64,000 bases of DNA. Source: Polyangiaceae bacterium (GTDB taxonomy: Bacteria; Myxococcota_A; Polyangia; Polyangiales; Polyangiaceae). Positions 55,687 to 64,000 of the stretch are shown here, in pieces. Both the position numbers and the translations under genes were made by a program. The stretch is taken from the NCBI GenBank assembly GCA_019637295.1, contig JAHBVX010000005.1, positions 310,001-374,000 of the forward strand. The letters are read 5' to 3'. How positions within the stretch are numbered: position 1 is the first letter of the stretch; each line of letters begins with the position of its first letter. The notes beneath the pieces are model-generated. The model had not been told where the DNA came from. It saw only the letters and a program-made list of their open reading frames with translations, and did not search any database.

Positions 55687-56664
55687 TCACGGCAGCAGAT
55701 CGCCGCTGATCTTGTAATAGAAGAAGCGCCTGAGCTGATCGTGACCCGTGCTGGTCGGGTGTGTGCAGTCGCTCGCGTACCAGCTCGGCGGGTGGTTGAA
55801 GCCGTGCAGGCGGAAGAGCGCGTGGATGCTGGCGTAGGTCTGCCCTGCCTGTTCCACCCGAGCCTTGATCTCGCCGTTCCAACTCGCGAAGTAGCCGTCC
55901 GTGGGCAGCGCGGGGAAGTTGCCGGCGAAATTGCAGCCGTGGGCGGCGTAGTTCCCTTGCCCGTCGCTCGCGTCGTAGATGTCCGCCTCGAACACGTGCA
56001 CCGCGACCCCCGCTCCGAAGCGACCCGGGGCGAGCAGCTTGTTCAGAGCGCTCGTGATGTTGTTGCCCATTTGCGTGCGCGCGGGGCCATCCGTGCCCGT
56101 CGCGACCTGGACGAGCACGTCCTTCATGTCGTTGCCGCCGCTGGTGATGCACACTGCCACGGGACCCGGCAAGGTGGACGGCAGCGAGTCGATCTGACCG
56201 GAGAGCGCGCCGGTCTTGGAACCGCCTTGGGCCTTTCGCTGATACGCGAGCGCGCCGTACTTCGCCTCGAGGTCGGCGCGCAGCAGGTTGTAGTAGTACG
56301 GACCCTGACCGCCGCCGTCGCTGATCGAATCCCCGAGCACCACCAGCGCCCCCAGCGCCGGCAGCGCCTTCGAGGGTCCGTAGCCACCGGTCCCCGCCCC
56401 CCCCGTCCCCGAACCACCGGCGCCGGCGCCACCCGTGCCGGCGCCACCCGCCGCTCCGCTCGCCCCGCCCACGCCTGCGGACGCCCCGACCCCGCCGCTC
56501 CCCGCGCTCCCGCCACTCGCTGCGCCTGCCGCGCCGCCCGCCCCCGCGCTGGCTCCCGCGCCGGCTTGCGCACCGGAGCCGCCTGCCCCTGCCCCGCCCC
56601 CGTCACTGGCGCTGCAGCCAGCGGCTATCACCACCCACCCGATACCCAACACGGTCCTGACCAT
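55687..56664 (-). CDS. SGNH-hydrolase lipoprotein with Gly/Ala-rich linker
   Basis: The ATG at 56664 (GAGGTG upstream) gives 325 aa with a lipobox (VVIAAGC). Residues ~20-95 are a very low-complexity Gly/Ala/Ser spacer, probably a flexible surface tether. The enzyme domain follows: GDSISDGGGQG (nucleophile Ser), SGGNDMKD (block III Gly-Asn), and the DCTHPTSTGHDQL block with Asp and His. It should be an esterase or lipase at the outer membrane. GTG at 56673 is an alternative start. Confidence 0.85.
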   Translation of the reverse strand: MVRTVLGIGWVVIAAGCSASDGGGAGAGGSGAQAGAGASAGAGGAAGAASGGSAGSGGVGASAGVGGASGAAGGAGTGGAGAGGSGTGGAGTGGYGPSKALPALGALVVLGDSISDGGGQGPYYYNLLRADLEAKYGALAYQRKAQGGSKTGALSGQIDSLPSTLPGPVAVCITSGGNDMKDVLVQVATGTDGPARTQMGNNITSALNKLLAPGRFGAGVAVHVFEADIYDASDGQGNYAAHGCNFAGNFPALPTDGYFASWNGEIKARVEQAGQTYASIHALFRLHGFNHPPSWYASDCTHPTSTGHDQLRRFFYYKISGDLLP

Positions 56665-56776
56665 GCGCGCCACCTCGCCGCGAGTCTATCATGGTCCGGC
56701 CCGCGGGCCAGTCGCTACCCTGGGCGACGATCTTCTCGAGCCTGCCGCTGACGGGGGGCGCTATGGTCCCCCGGTC

Positions 56777-57472
56777 ATGCGAACCGCACCGCTGGGCGAG
56801 CTCACCACGACCTTCGCCGGGGGCGAGGCTCGGGACGGCAGCGGGGATGGCCCGATCGTGGTGCTGCTGCACGGGTATGGCGCGCCGGGCACGGATCTGG
56901 TGCCCCTGGCCCGCCAGCTCGACGTGCCCCGCAGCGTGCGCTTCGCCTTCCCGATGGCGCCCCTCGAGCTGGCGGAGGTGCCCGGCGGTCGGGCCTGGTG
57001 GCCCATCGACCTGATGGCCCTGCAGCAGGCGCTGCTCGAAGGTCGGGAGCGCGACCTCTCCCTCAGCGAGCCCGACGGCCTCGCTCCGGCACGCGAGCAG
57101 ATCGAGACCGCGCTCCACGCCCTCGGCGACGCGCCTGTGCTGCTCGGCGGCTTCTCCCAGGGCGCCATGCTGGCGCTCGACGTCGCGCTGCACACCCAGC
57201 GTCCCCTCGCTGGCGTCGTGCTGATGAGCGGGACTCTGCTGTGCGAGGACGCCTGGCGCTCGCTCGCGGCGGCGCAGAGCCCGCTCGAGGTGCTGCAGAG
57301 CCACGGCCGCGCCGACCCCATGCTGCCGTTCACCCAAGCCGAGCGCCTGCGAGACTTGCTCACGGCCGCGGGCCATCGCGTCGAGTTCGTGCCCTTCAAC
57401 GGCGGCCACGAGATCCCCCTCGGCGTGCTCGACGCGCTCGCCCGGCGGGTTCGTGTGCTCGCCGGAGTCTGA
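56777..57472 (+). CDS. Carboxylesterase/phospholipase-type alpha/beta hydrolase
   Basis: The 231-aa protein has VVLLHGYGAPGTDLVPLARQL, the oxyanion-type opening of the esterase/phospholipase YtpA/EstB group, then nucleophile motif GGFSQGAMLALD (Ser near 130), the Asp in SHGRADPMLPF and the catalytic His in FNGGHEIPLG. No signal peptide. It probably hydrolyses short acyl esters. ATG at 56777 is the first in-frame start after the divergent SGNH gene's upstream region. Confidence 0.85.
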   Translation: MRTAPLGELTTTFAGGEARDGSGDGPIVVLLHGYGAPGTDLVPLARQLDVPRSVRFAFPMAPLELAEVPGGRAWWPIDLMALQQALLEGRERDLSLSEPDGLAPAREQIETALHALGDAPVLLGGFSQGAMLALDVALHTQRPLAGVVLMSGTLLCEDAWRSLAAAQSPLEVLQSHGRADPMLPFTQAERLRDLLTAAGHRVEFVPFNGGHEIPLGVLDALARRVRVLAGV

Positions 57473-57570
57473 GCGCCCGTGGCGCTCTGCGCGCGCGGTT
57501 CGAGGCCCCTCCCCAGACTCGCGCAAAGGTGCTAGGTCCGTCCGTCCCGCTGCGCCGCGTTCGACCCGCC

Positions 57571-59958
57571 ATGCCCGTCGCCGAACCCACGACCACCGAC
57601 GACCCCGAGCTGACTCGCATCGTAGACGAGGAGGAGCAGTGCCTCGCGCGTGTGCTCGCCCACGTCGAGGAGCGGCGCGGTCGAAAATCCGAGCGTCCCC
57701 CGGCCGACTACGACGAGCAGATGCTCGCCCTGCGGGACGAGATGGTCAGCGCGCGGCTCGAGGATCTGCCCCCGCTGCTCGAGCAGATGGAGAGACTGCA
57801 GAGCCTCGCCGCTCACCGCCGGGAGACCAGCGAAGGAGTGGTGGACGTGCGTTCGCCCTACTTCGGTCGGCTCGTGCTGCAGGAAGGGGAGCGCCGGCGT
57901 GAGGTGCTCATCGGACGCTCCACTTACTTGGACACTCGCTCGGGCGTCCGGATCGTGGACTGGCGCGACGCTCCGGTCAGCCGCCTGTACTACCGCTACG
58001 ACGAGGGCGACGAGTACGACGAGGTGTTCGGGGAACGCGAGGTCAGCGGCGAGGTCATCACCCGCCGCAGCCTGTCCATCGTGGACGGAGAGCTGAGGCG
58101 CATCGGCTCCCCGCAGGGTGCGTTCTCGAAGCTCGCCGGAGGCTGGCGCCGCCTCGACGAGGGCACCTTGCGGCTGGCCGGCGGCCAGGGCAGCGCCCTG
58201 CGCCCCGAGCAACATCGCGCGCCTGGGTCCTTGGGGGTCGGCGCGGATGGCAGCGAGGACAAGCACCTGCGCGAGATCACCGCGCTGATCGATCCTCGTC
58301 AGTTCGAGCTGATCACCCACTCGGACGCAGGCTTGGTCGTGATCCAGGGCGGAGCGGGCAGCGGCAAGACGACCATCGGCCTGCACCGCCTGGCCTACCT
58401 CGCGTATCACGACCCGCGCCGGTTCCGCGCCGATCGCATGCTCGTGGTGGTCTTCAACACCGCGCTGGCGCGCTACATCTCGCAGGTGTTGCCGGCCCTG
58501 GGCGTCAGCGGACTGGCCATCCGCACCTACGAGGACTGGGCAGAGCGCACCCGCGTAGCTCAGTTGCCTCGGGTGCCCCGACGCTACAGCGACGCGACGC
58601 CCAACGTCGTGACTCGTCTGAAGAAGCACCCGGCGATGTTGAAGGTGATCGACGATCGCGTGCACCAACTCGGGGACCAGTTCGAGCGCGAGCTCGACTC
58701 GCTCGGCTCGAGCGCCGAGGGTGCCCGCGCCGCCTGGCGCACCACCGCCTCCCGCGCCCTATCGCACCGGCTCCACGCTCTGCGCAGCTTCGTCGCGCGG
58801 GGGGGCAACGTACCGCTCGACAGCAACGCACGACTCAAGCTCGAGGGCTTGATTGAGCGTCACCTGCGGGTCGCCCGGGACGTGGTCGGCGCCTGGGCAG
58901 ATCTGGTCAGCGATCGCCAGTTCCTGGGCGCGAGCCTCGCGCGCCACGCGCCCGGAGTGTTCACGACGTCAGAGCTGGATCGGGCCTGTGCCTGGTCCGC
59001 TCAGCAGGCCTCCGAGCTCATCTCCGAGCTCGAGGACCGCGCCGAGGCGCGCGCCAGCGCGCGCGACGATGACGCTCTGGAGGACGACGTCGACGATCGA
59101 CGTCACGGCATCGACGGCGCCCGAGTCGACGAGCAAGCGACGCTGGATCGGGAGGACGACGCGCTGCTGCTTCGCCTGTGCCAGCGCCTGCGCGGCCCGC
59201 TCCTGCGCGGCGCCAAGAACAAGGAGGCGCTGGTCTACGAGCACATTCTCGTGGACGAAGCGCAGGACCTCTCGCCGGTGGAGCTGGCGGTGGTCCTGGA
59301 CACCGCCAGCGCAAAGAAGAGCGTCACGCTCTCCGGCGACGTGGCGCAGCGCCTGCACATGGACAACGGCTTCTCGGACTGGCAGACCGTGCTCGCCGAG
59401 CTCGACCTCACGCACGTGGCCGTCGATCCGCTGCAGCTGAGCTATCGCTCCACGCACGAGATCCTCGAGCTGTCCCGCGCGGTGCTCGGCCCGCTCGCCC
59501 CGGCCGAGCCGCCCAAGGCCACGCGCCACGGGGCGCCGGTGGAGCTGTTCACCTTTGGTCACGCCGGCGACGCCGTGGCGTTCTTGGCGGATGCGTTGCG
59601 GGAGCTGTCGCAGCGGGAGCCGCGCGCCAGCGTGGCGCTCATCACCCGCTACCCGGAGCAGGCCGACCTCTACTACGACGGCCTGTCGAAGGGTGAGATC
59701 CCGTACCTTCGGCGCATCGCGGATCAGGACTTCCCCTTCCGCCCGGGCATCGACGTCACCGACGTACGCCAGGTCAAGGGCCTCGAGTTCGATTACGTGA
59801 TCTTGGTGGAGACCTCGCACGCGAGCTACCCGGAGCAGGACGAGGCCAGGCACCTCCTTCACATTGCAGCGACCCGCGCGGCGCACCAGCTCTGGGTGCT
59901 CGCCACCGGCGAGCCGTCGCGGCTGCTGCCAGCCGCGCTGCGGGAGCCCGCGCTGTAG
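57571..59958 (+). CDS. helD: HelD-like UvrD-family helicase
   Basis: The 795-aa SF1 helicase-like ATPase has an N-terminal coiled coil and VRSPYFGRLVLQE... domain, P-loop GGAGSGKTTIGLHRL (about 261), motif II VDEAQDLS (about 560) and a C-terminal motor with VKGLEFDYVILVE and AATRAAHQLWV. The N-terminal arm plus large insert points to HelD, which removes stalled RNA polymerase, rather than UvrD/Rep. A highly acidic spacer (ARDDDALEDDVDDRRHG, about 495-512) sits between the motor subdomains. HelD is best known in Gram-positives. Confidence 0.8.
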   Translation: MPVAEPTTTDDPELTRIVDEEEQCLARVLAHVEERRGRKSERPPADYDEQMLALRDEMVSARLEDLPPLLEQMERLQSLAAHRRETSEGVVDVRSPYFGRLVLQEGERRREVLIGRSTYLDTRSGVRIVDWRDAPVSRLYYRYDEGDEYDEVFGEREVSGEVITRRSLSIVDGELRRIGSPQGAFSKLAGGWRRLDEGTLRLAGGQGSALRPEQHRAPGSLGVGADGSEDKHLREITALIDPRQFELITHSDAGLVVIQGGAGSGKTTIGLHRLAYLAYHDPRRFRADRMLVVVFNTALARYISQVLPALGVSGLAIRTYEDWAERTRVAQLPRVPRRYSDATPNVVTRLKKHPAMLKVIDDRVHQLGDQFERELDSLGSSAEGARAAWRTTASRALSHRLHALRSFVARGGNVPLDSNARLKLEGLIERHLRVARDVVGAWADLVSDRQFLGASLARHAPGVFTTSELDRACAWSAQQASELISELEDRAEARASARDDDALEDDVDDRRHGIDGARVDEQATLDREDDALLLRLCQRLRGPLLRGAKNKEALVYEHILVDEAQDLSPVELAVVLDTASAKKSVTLSGDVAQRLHMDNGFSDWQTVLAELDLTHVAVDPLQLSYRSTHEILELSRAVLGPLAPAEPPKATRHGAPVELFTFGHAGDAVAFLADALRELSQREPRASVALITRYPEQADLYYDGLSKGEIPYLRRIADQDFPFRPGIDVTDVRQVKGLEFDYVILVETSHASYPEQDEARHLLHIAATRAAHQLWVLATGEPSRLLPAALREPAL

Positions 59959-60001
59959 CGCAGTGGGGCCCGAGCGACGGCTGTGGCATGCTCTCGCTGG
60001 C

Positions 60002-60856
60002 ATGTGTCGTCTCTTCGGTTTTCGCAGCGTGATCCCGAGTCAGGTCCATCGCTCCCTGCTCGCCGCGGAGAACGCCTTGGGCGTGCAGAGCAACGCGCAC
60101 CCGGACGGTTGGGGCGTAGCGTTCTACGTGGACGGCGCGCCTCACGTCACCCGCAGCCCCGAGTTCGCCCTCGGCGACCAGCTCTTTCACCGGCTGAGCG
60201 GCGTCGTGTCGTCCGAGACCGTGGTCGCCCACGTGCGCCGCGCGACCCAGGGCGACAAGACCGTGCTGAACTGCCACCCGTTCCAGTACGGCCGCTGGGT
60301 GTTCGCGCACAACGGTGACATCCCCGAGTTCGCGGGTCACCGAGAGCGGCTACTGTCGGAGATCGCGCCCCGACTGCGCCGCTACGTCCTGGGAGACACC
60401 GACAGCGAGGTGGTCTTCTACATCTTCCTCACCCAGCTGTCGGGCTTCGGACCGCTCTCCCGCCGGCACTCGGTCGAGGACGCGGCCAGCGCGCTCGAGT
60501 CGACGATCGCGCGGGTGCGCAACATCTGCGGTGGAACGTGTGACGAGAGCCGCCCCCTGCTGACGTTGATGGTGACCGACGGCGACACCATGGTCGCGAC
60601 TCACGGCGGCAAGGAGCTGTTCTGGTCGAGCTACAAGCAGCGCTGCTCGGATCGCGACACCTGCCCGAGCCTCTCACCCGAGTGCGAGGCGCCCAGCCAG
60701 ACCGGCTTCGTCAACCACCTGATCTTGTCGAGCGAGCCGCTGCAGGGCGAGAACGTGTGGTTGCCCCTGGAGGAGGGGGACGTCATCGGAGTCGACTATC
60801 GCATGCACGTCCACACCCGCAAGCAAGGGCGGGTCGCGTTGCCCGTCGTGGCGTGA
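60002..60856 (+). CDS. Class II glutamine amidotransferase
   Basis: The 284-aa product starts MCRLFGFRSV; Cys2 becomes the Ntn nucleophile after Met removal. NAHPDGWGVAFYVDG, VVAHVRRATQGDKTVLNCHPF and WVFAHNGDIPEF build the GATase-II fold, as in YafJ/EgtC-type proteins. Acceptor substrate unknown; Cys-rich region ICGGTCDES and CSDRDTCPSLSPEC in the C-terminal third is unusual. It follows helD by 43 bp. Confidence 0.85.
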   Translation: MCRLFGFRSVIPSQVHRSLLAAENALGVQSNAHPDGWGVAFYVDGAPHVTRSPEFALGDQLFHRLSGVVSSETVVAHVRRATQGDKTVLNCHPFQYGRWVFAHNGDIPEFAGHRERLLSEIAPRLRRYVLGDTDSEVVFYIFLTQLSGFGPLSRRHSVEDAASALESTIARVRNICGGTCDESRPLLTLMVTDGDTMVATHGGKELFWSSYKQRCSDRDTCPSLSPECEAPSQTGFVNHLILSSEPLQGENVWLPLEEGDVIGVDYRMHVHTRKQGRVALPVVA

Positions 60857-60865
60857 CGGACGCCC

Positions 60866-62284
60866 TCAGAGCTGCAGCGACTTGATCTCGAGGAACTCCT
60901 CGAGCCCGTGGCGTCCGAACTCGCGCCCGATGCCGGATTGCTTGTAGCCGCCGAAGGGCGCGAAGGGGTTGAACGGGGCGCCGTTGATGTCCACCTGTCC
61001 GGTACGCAGCCGCCGGGCGACACGCTGGGCCCGGGCGCCGTCCGCGGACCACACCGCGCCTGAGAGTCCGTAGGGTGAGTCGTTGGCGATGCGCACCGCG
61101 TCGTCTTCGTCGTCGTAGCCCATGAGGCAGATCACCGGACCGAAGATCTCCTCGCGCGCGACGGTCATCGTTGGGGTGACGTCGGAGAACACGGTCGGCT
61201 TCACGAAGAAGCCGCGCGGCAGCTCCGCTGGCGCGTCGGCCCCGCCGGTCACGAGGGTGGCGCCCTCGGCGACGCCCTGCTCGATGTAGCGGCGCACCCG
61301 CTCCCGCTGCGCTCCGCTCACGAGGGGTCCGAGGCGCCCCTTGCCCTCGAGGGCGGGGCCGAGGGTGAAGCGCTCTGCGCACGCGCGCGCGAGCGCTGCA
61401 GCTTCGGGCAGGCGCGCCCGCGGCACCAGCACCCGCGAGAGCGCCGAGCAGGTCTGACCGCTGTTGAGGAAGCACTGACTCATGCTGCCCTTGATCGCCC
61501 GCTCGAGATCGGCGTCGTCGAGCACCACGCTCGCGCTCTTGCCCCCGAGCTCGAGGGCGACGCGCTTGATGGTGCCCGCCGCGAGCTCGGCCACGCGCCG
61601 CCCGGCGCGGGTGGAGCCCGTGAAGCTCACCATGTCGACCTCGGGGTGGGTGGCGAGCGCTTCGCCCACCACCGGGCCCTCGCCGCTCACCAGGTTGAAG
61701 ACGCCGGCTGGCAGTCCCAGGGCGTGCACGCACTCGGCCAACACGTAGGCTGACAGGGGGGCAACCTCGCTGGGCTTGAGCACCACCGTACAGCCCACGG
61801 CGAGCGCCGGGGCGACCTTGCCAATCACCTGGTTCAGCGGGTAGTTCCAAGGCGTGATGGCGGCCACGACGCCGACGGGTTCGCGAACCACCAGCGAGGT
61901 GCCGACGTTCTCCTCGAAGCGAAGCTCGCGGACCATCGAGGCGAAGGCGCGCACTTGCTGGATGGGCAGACCCGCTTGGATCCCGCTGGCCAGCTTGATG
62001 GGCATGCCGACCTCGGAGGCGATGAGCTCCCCGAGCTCGGTCTGGCGCGCCGCGAGCGCGTCGGCCAGCGCGTCCAGCGCATCCGCGCGGGTCGCGACGG
62101 ACTCGGCCATCCAACCGTCGAACGCCGCCCGCGCGTGGGTAACGGCGCGCTCGGCGTCAGCCGTCGTGCCCGCGGGGACCCGACCCAGGACCGCCTCGGT
62201 CGACGCATCGACCACGTCGAAGTGCCCACTTCCGCTGGAAGGGACCCACGCTCCGCCCAGATAGTGCTCGGTGTACTCGCGCAT
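60866..62284 (-). CDS. NAD(P)-dependent aldehyde dehydrogenase
   Basis: A 472-aa enzyme starting [20 protein letters not shown]. It has the general base Glu in [13 protein letters not shown] (about 241), nucleophile Cys279 in [11 protein letters not shown], and [17 protein letters not shown] near the end. It should oxidise an aldehyde to an acid. Sequence is nearest in feel to broad-range ALDHs (betaine/aldehyde type); the substrate is open. Convergent with the amidotransferase gene, 9 bp apart. Confidence 0.92.
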   Translation of the reverse strand: MREYTEHYLGGAWVPSSGSGHFDVVDASTEAVLGRVPAGTTADAERAVTHARAAFDGWMAESVATRADALDALADALAARQTELGELIASEVGMPIKLASGIQAGLPIQQVRAFASMVRELRFEENVGTSLVVREPVGVVAAITPWNYPLNQVIGKVAPALAVGCTVVLKPSEVAPLSAYVLAECVHALGLPAGVFNLVSGEGPVVGEALATHPEVDMVSFTGSTRAGRRVAELAAGTIKRVALELGGKSASVVLDDADLERAIKGSMSQCFLNSGQTCSALSRVLVPRARLPEAAALARACAERFTLGPALEGKGRLGPLVSGAQRERVRRYIEQGVAEGATLVTGGADAPAELPRGFFVKPTVFSDVTPTMTVAREEIFGPVICLMGYDDEDDAVRIANDSPYGLSGAVWSADGARAQRVARRLRTGQVDINGAPFNPFAPFGGYKQSGIGREFGRHGLEEFLEIKSLQL

Positions 62285-62339
62285 GGGCTCGGTGATTGTC
62301 CGGCGCGGCCGGCGGGTCAAGCGGCGCCGAGCGGCTCGC

Positions 62340-63674
62340 TCAGAGCAACGCGCCGGCCACGCAGGCGGTCATGAAGGCCGCCAGACTTCCGCCGATCATG
62401 GTCCGAAGTCCGAGACCAGCGAACTCCCGCATGCGCTCCGGGGCGATGCCCCCGAGGCCGCCGAGCTGGATCCCGATGCTGGCGAAGTTGGCGAAGCCGC
62501 ACAACGCGTAGCTGGTGATGATGGCCGAACGCTCGCTCAGCACGGGCGTGGCGGACGCCATCAGCTCGCCCAAGTGGATGTAGGCGATGAACTCGGTGAG
62601 CACGATCTTCTCGCCCAGCAGCCCGCCGACGATGGCAGCCTCGGACCAGGGGATGCCCATGGCGAAGGCCAGCGGCGAGAACAGCCAGCCGAGCACGCGG
62701 GACAGGCTGAGGGGAGCGCCGGCGAAGGGCACAAACCCGAGCGTAAAGTCCGCGAGCGCGACCAGTCCAACGAACGCAATCAACATCGCGGCCACGTTGA
62801 TGGCGAGCTTGGCGCCGTCCGTCGCGCCGTTGGCGGCGGCTTCGAGCACGTTGCTGGCGGTGGGCTGTCGTACGAGTTCGACGCCGGCGGCGGTCTCGCT
62901 CTGTGCCGTCTCGGGCACCATCAGCTTGCTGATGGCGAGGGAGGCGGGCGCCGAGAGGATGGATGCGGTCACCAGATGGCCCGCGATCCCGGGGATGTCC
63001 TTGAGGAACCCGACGTACGCGGCCATCACGCCGCCCGCGACGGTGGCGAACCCGCCGGTCATCACGGCGCTGACCTCCGAGCGGGTCATGCGCGCGACGT
63101 AGGGGCGCACCACCAGCGGCGCCTCGGTCTGCCCGACGAAGATGTTGGCCGCCGCGCTCAGGCTCTCTGAACCACTGGTGCCCAAGGTGCGCTGCATCAC
63201 CCAGGCGATGGCCCAGACGACGCGCTGCATGATGCCCAGGTGGTACAGGATGGACATCAAGCTCGAGAAGAACACGATCGTCGGCAGGATCCAGAAGGCG
63301 AACGTCTTGACTGGCGGCGAGATGCGTCCAACGAACGTCACGGGTTGCCCCTGTGTGTCGAGGATCTGATGGGCCTCCACGCTCTGGAACACGAAACCCG
63401 CCCCCGCCTCCGAGAACGACAAGAGTCGCCGCACACCCTGATCCACCACGTCGAAGAACACTCGCTGCAGCGTGGGGTTGAGGATCAACAGGCCAAGCCC
63501 GAGTTGGAGCGCGACGCCCCAAACCACGGGCCGCCACCGCACGAGGCGACGCTGTTCGCTCAGCAGCCAGGCGAGCAGCAGCATCACCAGCAGTCCGAGC
63601 GCGGACGAGCCGCGATCGGCCCAGGTCGCGCTAGCGGCGCCGGAGGCAGCGACGGTCGTAGCCAACATCATCAC
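62340..63674 (-). CDS. Concentrative nucleoside transporter (NupC/CNT family)
   Basis: The 444-aa polytopic protein has the CNT layout: [26 protein letters not shown] early, the conserved [15 protein letters not shown] binding-site segment, and [44 protein letters not shown] at the end. It imports nucleosides by Na+ or H+ symport. The [30 protein letters not shown] part is a typical CNT loop. It could supply substrate related to nucleotide salvage elsewhere in the window. Confidence 0.9.
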   Translation of the reverse strand: MMMLATTVAASGAASATWADRGSSALGLLVMLLLAWLLSEQRRLVRWRPVVWGVALQLGLGLLILNPTLQRVFFDVVDQGVRRLLSFSEAGAGFVFQSVEAHQILDTQGQPVTFVGRISPPVKTFAFWILPTIVFFSSLMSILYHLGIMQRVVWAIAWVMQRTLGTSGSESLSAAANIFVGQTEAPLVVRPYVARMTRSEVSAVMTGGFATVAGGVMAAYVGFLKDIPGIAGHLVTASILSAPASLAISKLMVPETAQSETAAGVELVRQPTASNVLEAAANGATDGAKLAINVAAMLIAFVGLVALADFTLGFVPFAGAPLSLSRVLGWLFSPLAFAMGIPWSEAAIVGGLLGEKIVLTEFIAYIHLGELMASATPVLSERSAIITSYALCGFANFASIGIQLGGLGGIAPERMREFAGLGLRTMIGGSLAAFMTACVAGALL

Positions 63675-63694
63675 TCGGCTCCCCGCCTCGCGGT

Positions 63695-64000
63695 TCAGTC
63701 CGTCACGAGCACGACGCCATAGTCGAAGCCCGCGAGCTCGGGCAACGGATCGGCCTCGCGCGACGCGATCACCGCGCGGACGCCGATGGCGCGGGCGCCG
63801 CCTCGCCGCGCGATGCGCGTGGGGATGGCGCCGCTTCGGCAGTGGCCATTGCCCGCGATCACGACGATCTGACGCGCGGGCTCACGGACCGCGAGCCAGC
63901 TCGCCGCCGCCTGCGCCATGGTCTCGTCCCAGGTCACCTGAGCCGCGTACAGGTTGTCCGGATCGCCGTGACCCGGGTGATGCTTCATCGTGCCGCGGAA
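63695..64000 (-). CDS. ChaN-like haem-binding/Tiki domain protein (partial, 5' end outside window)
   Basis: Reads in-frame to the window edge; only the last ~100 residues are seen. YAAQVTWDETMAQAAASWLAVREPARQIVVIAGNGHCRSGAIPTRIARRGG is the C-terminal signature of the ChaN/Tiki superfamily, including the Trp-Asp-Glu metal or haem pocket and a late His. ChaN members are iron/haem-associated lipoproteins. The last residues GVVLVTD may be the true C-terminus. The start lies to the right. Confidence 0.7.
   Translation of the reverse strand, partial: FRGTMKHHPGHGDPDNLYAAQVTWDETMAQAAASWLAVREPARQIVVIAGNGHCRSGAIPTRIARRGGARAIGVRAVIASREADPLPELAGFDYGVVLVTD

Overview
The window is very GC-rich, densely packed DNA with no sign of plasmid, phage or insertion-sequence content. 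The gene set points to a Myxococcota-like deltaproteobacterium (probably class Polyangia): many lipoproteins with clear lipoboxes, two AgmX/PglI-type C-terminal domain proteins, an FHA-GGDEF protein beside a Ser/Thr kinase, and an lptA-lptB-rpoN-hpf-ptsN-hprK-rapZ-ptsH-ptsI block. This placement is an inference from gene content; no 16S gene is present.

Layout. 1-3878: imuA-imuB mutasome genes (imuB runs off the left edge), divergent from a lipoprotein and a GH1-like Tat lipoprotein. 3926-7949: larE, then rpsO-pnp-zinc ribbon on the minus strand with a good sigma70 promoter before rpsO. 8141-14229: a small lipoprotein, then a three-gene overlapping surface operon (5'-nucleotidase lipoprotein, OB-fold-like lipoprotein, outer-membrane barrel). 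14308-22214: the regulatory PTS / RpoN / LPS-transport block, followed upstream by a TPR-dynamin GTPase and a GT-C-like membrane protein. 26231-33905: a PQQ-propeller protein, a FabL-like enoyl reductase with a small Fe-S-like protein, an ECF-type sigma factor whose upstream region carries six GTTAC/GTAAC motifs, and a lipoprotein pair (OB-fold-like plus M16-like). 33944-40509: guaA, a PEGA lipoprotein, a Tat amidohydrolase, tRNA-Pro(TGG), a TruC-like pseudouridine synthase and two AgmX-like proteins. 40596-44888: glgC, a GlgA/GlgM-type glucosyltransferase, an FHA-GGDEF protein and a kinase. 44954-47336: small genes, isoaspartyl peptidase and a half-size LptF/G-like protein. 47337-47851: the only long gene-free gap, full of perfect stem-loops and closed by a strong intrinsic terminator (candidate ncRNA). 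47852-55668: a membrane protein, L-lysine 6-transaminase, a GerW-DUF2953-GerW trio, a sirtuin and a MATE exporter. 55687-64000: SGNH lipoprotein, esterase, HelD-like helicase, class II amidotransferase, aldehyde dehydrogenase, CNT nucleoside transporter and a partial ChaN-like protein.

How it works together. Most of the window is chromosomal housekeeping and regulation. The PTS block has EI, HPr, HPr kinase/phosphorylase and EIIA-Ntr but no sugar permease, which suggests a regulatory phosphorelay tied to RpoN and envelope genes. The least explained parts are the structured gap at 47337-47774, the GTTAC array at 29936-29990, the nucleotidase/OB-fold/barrel operon and the two-copy GerW cluster.
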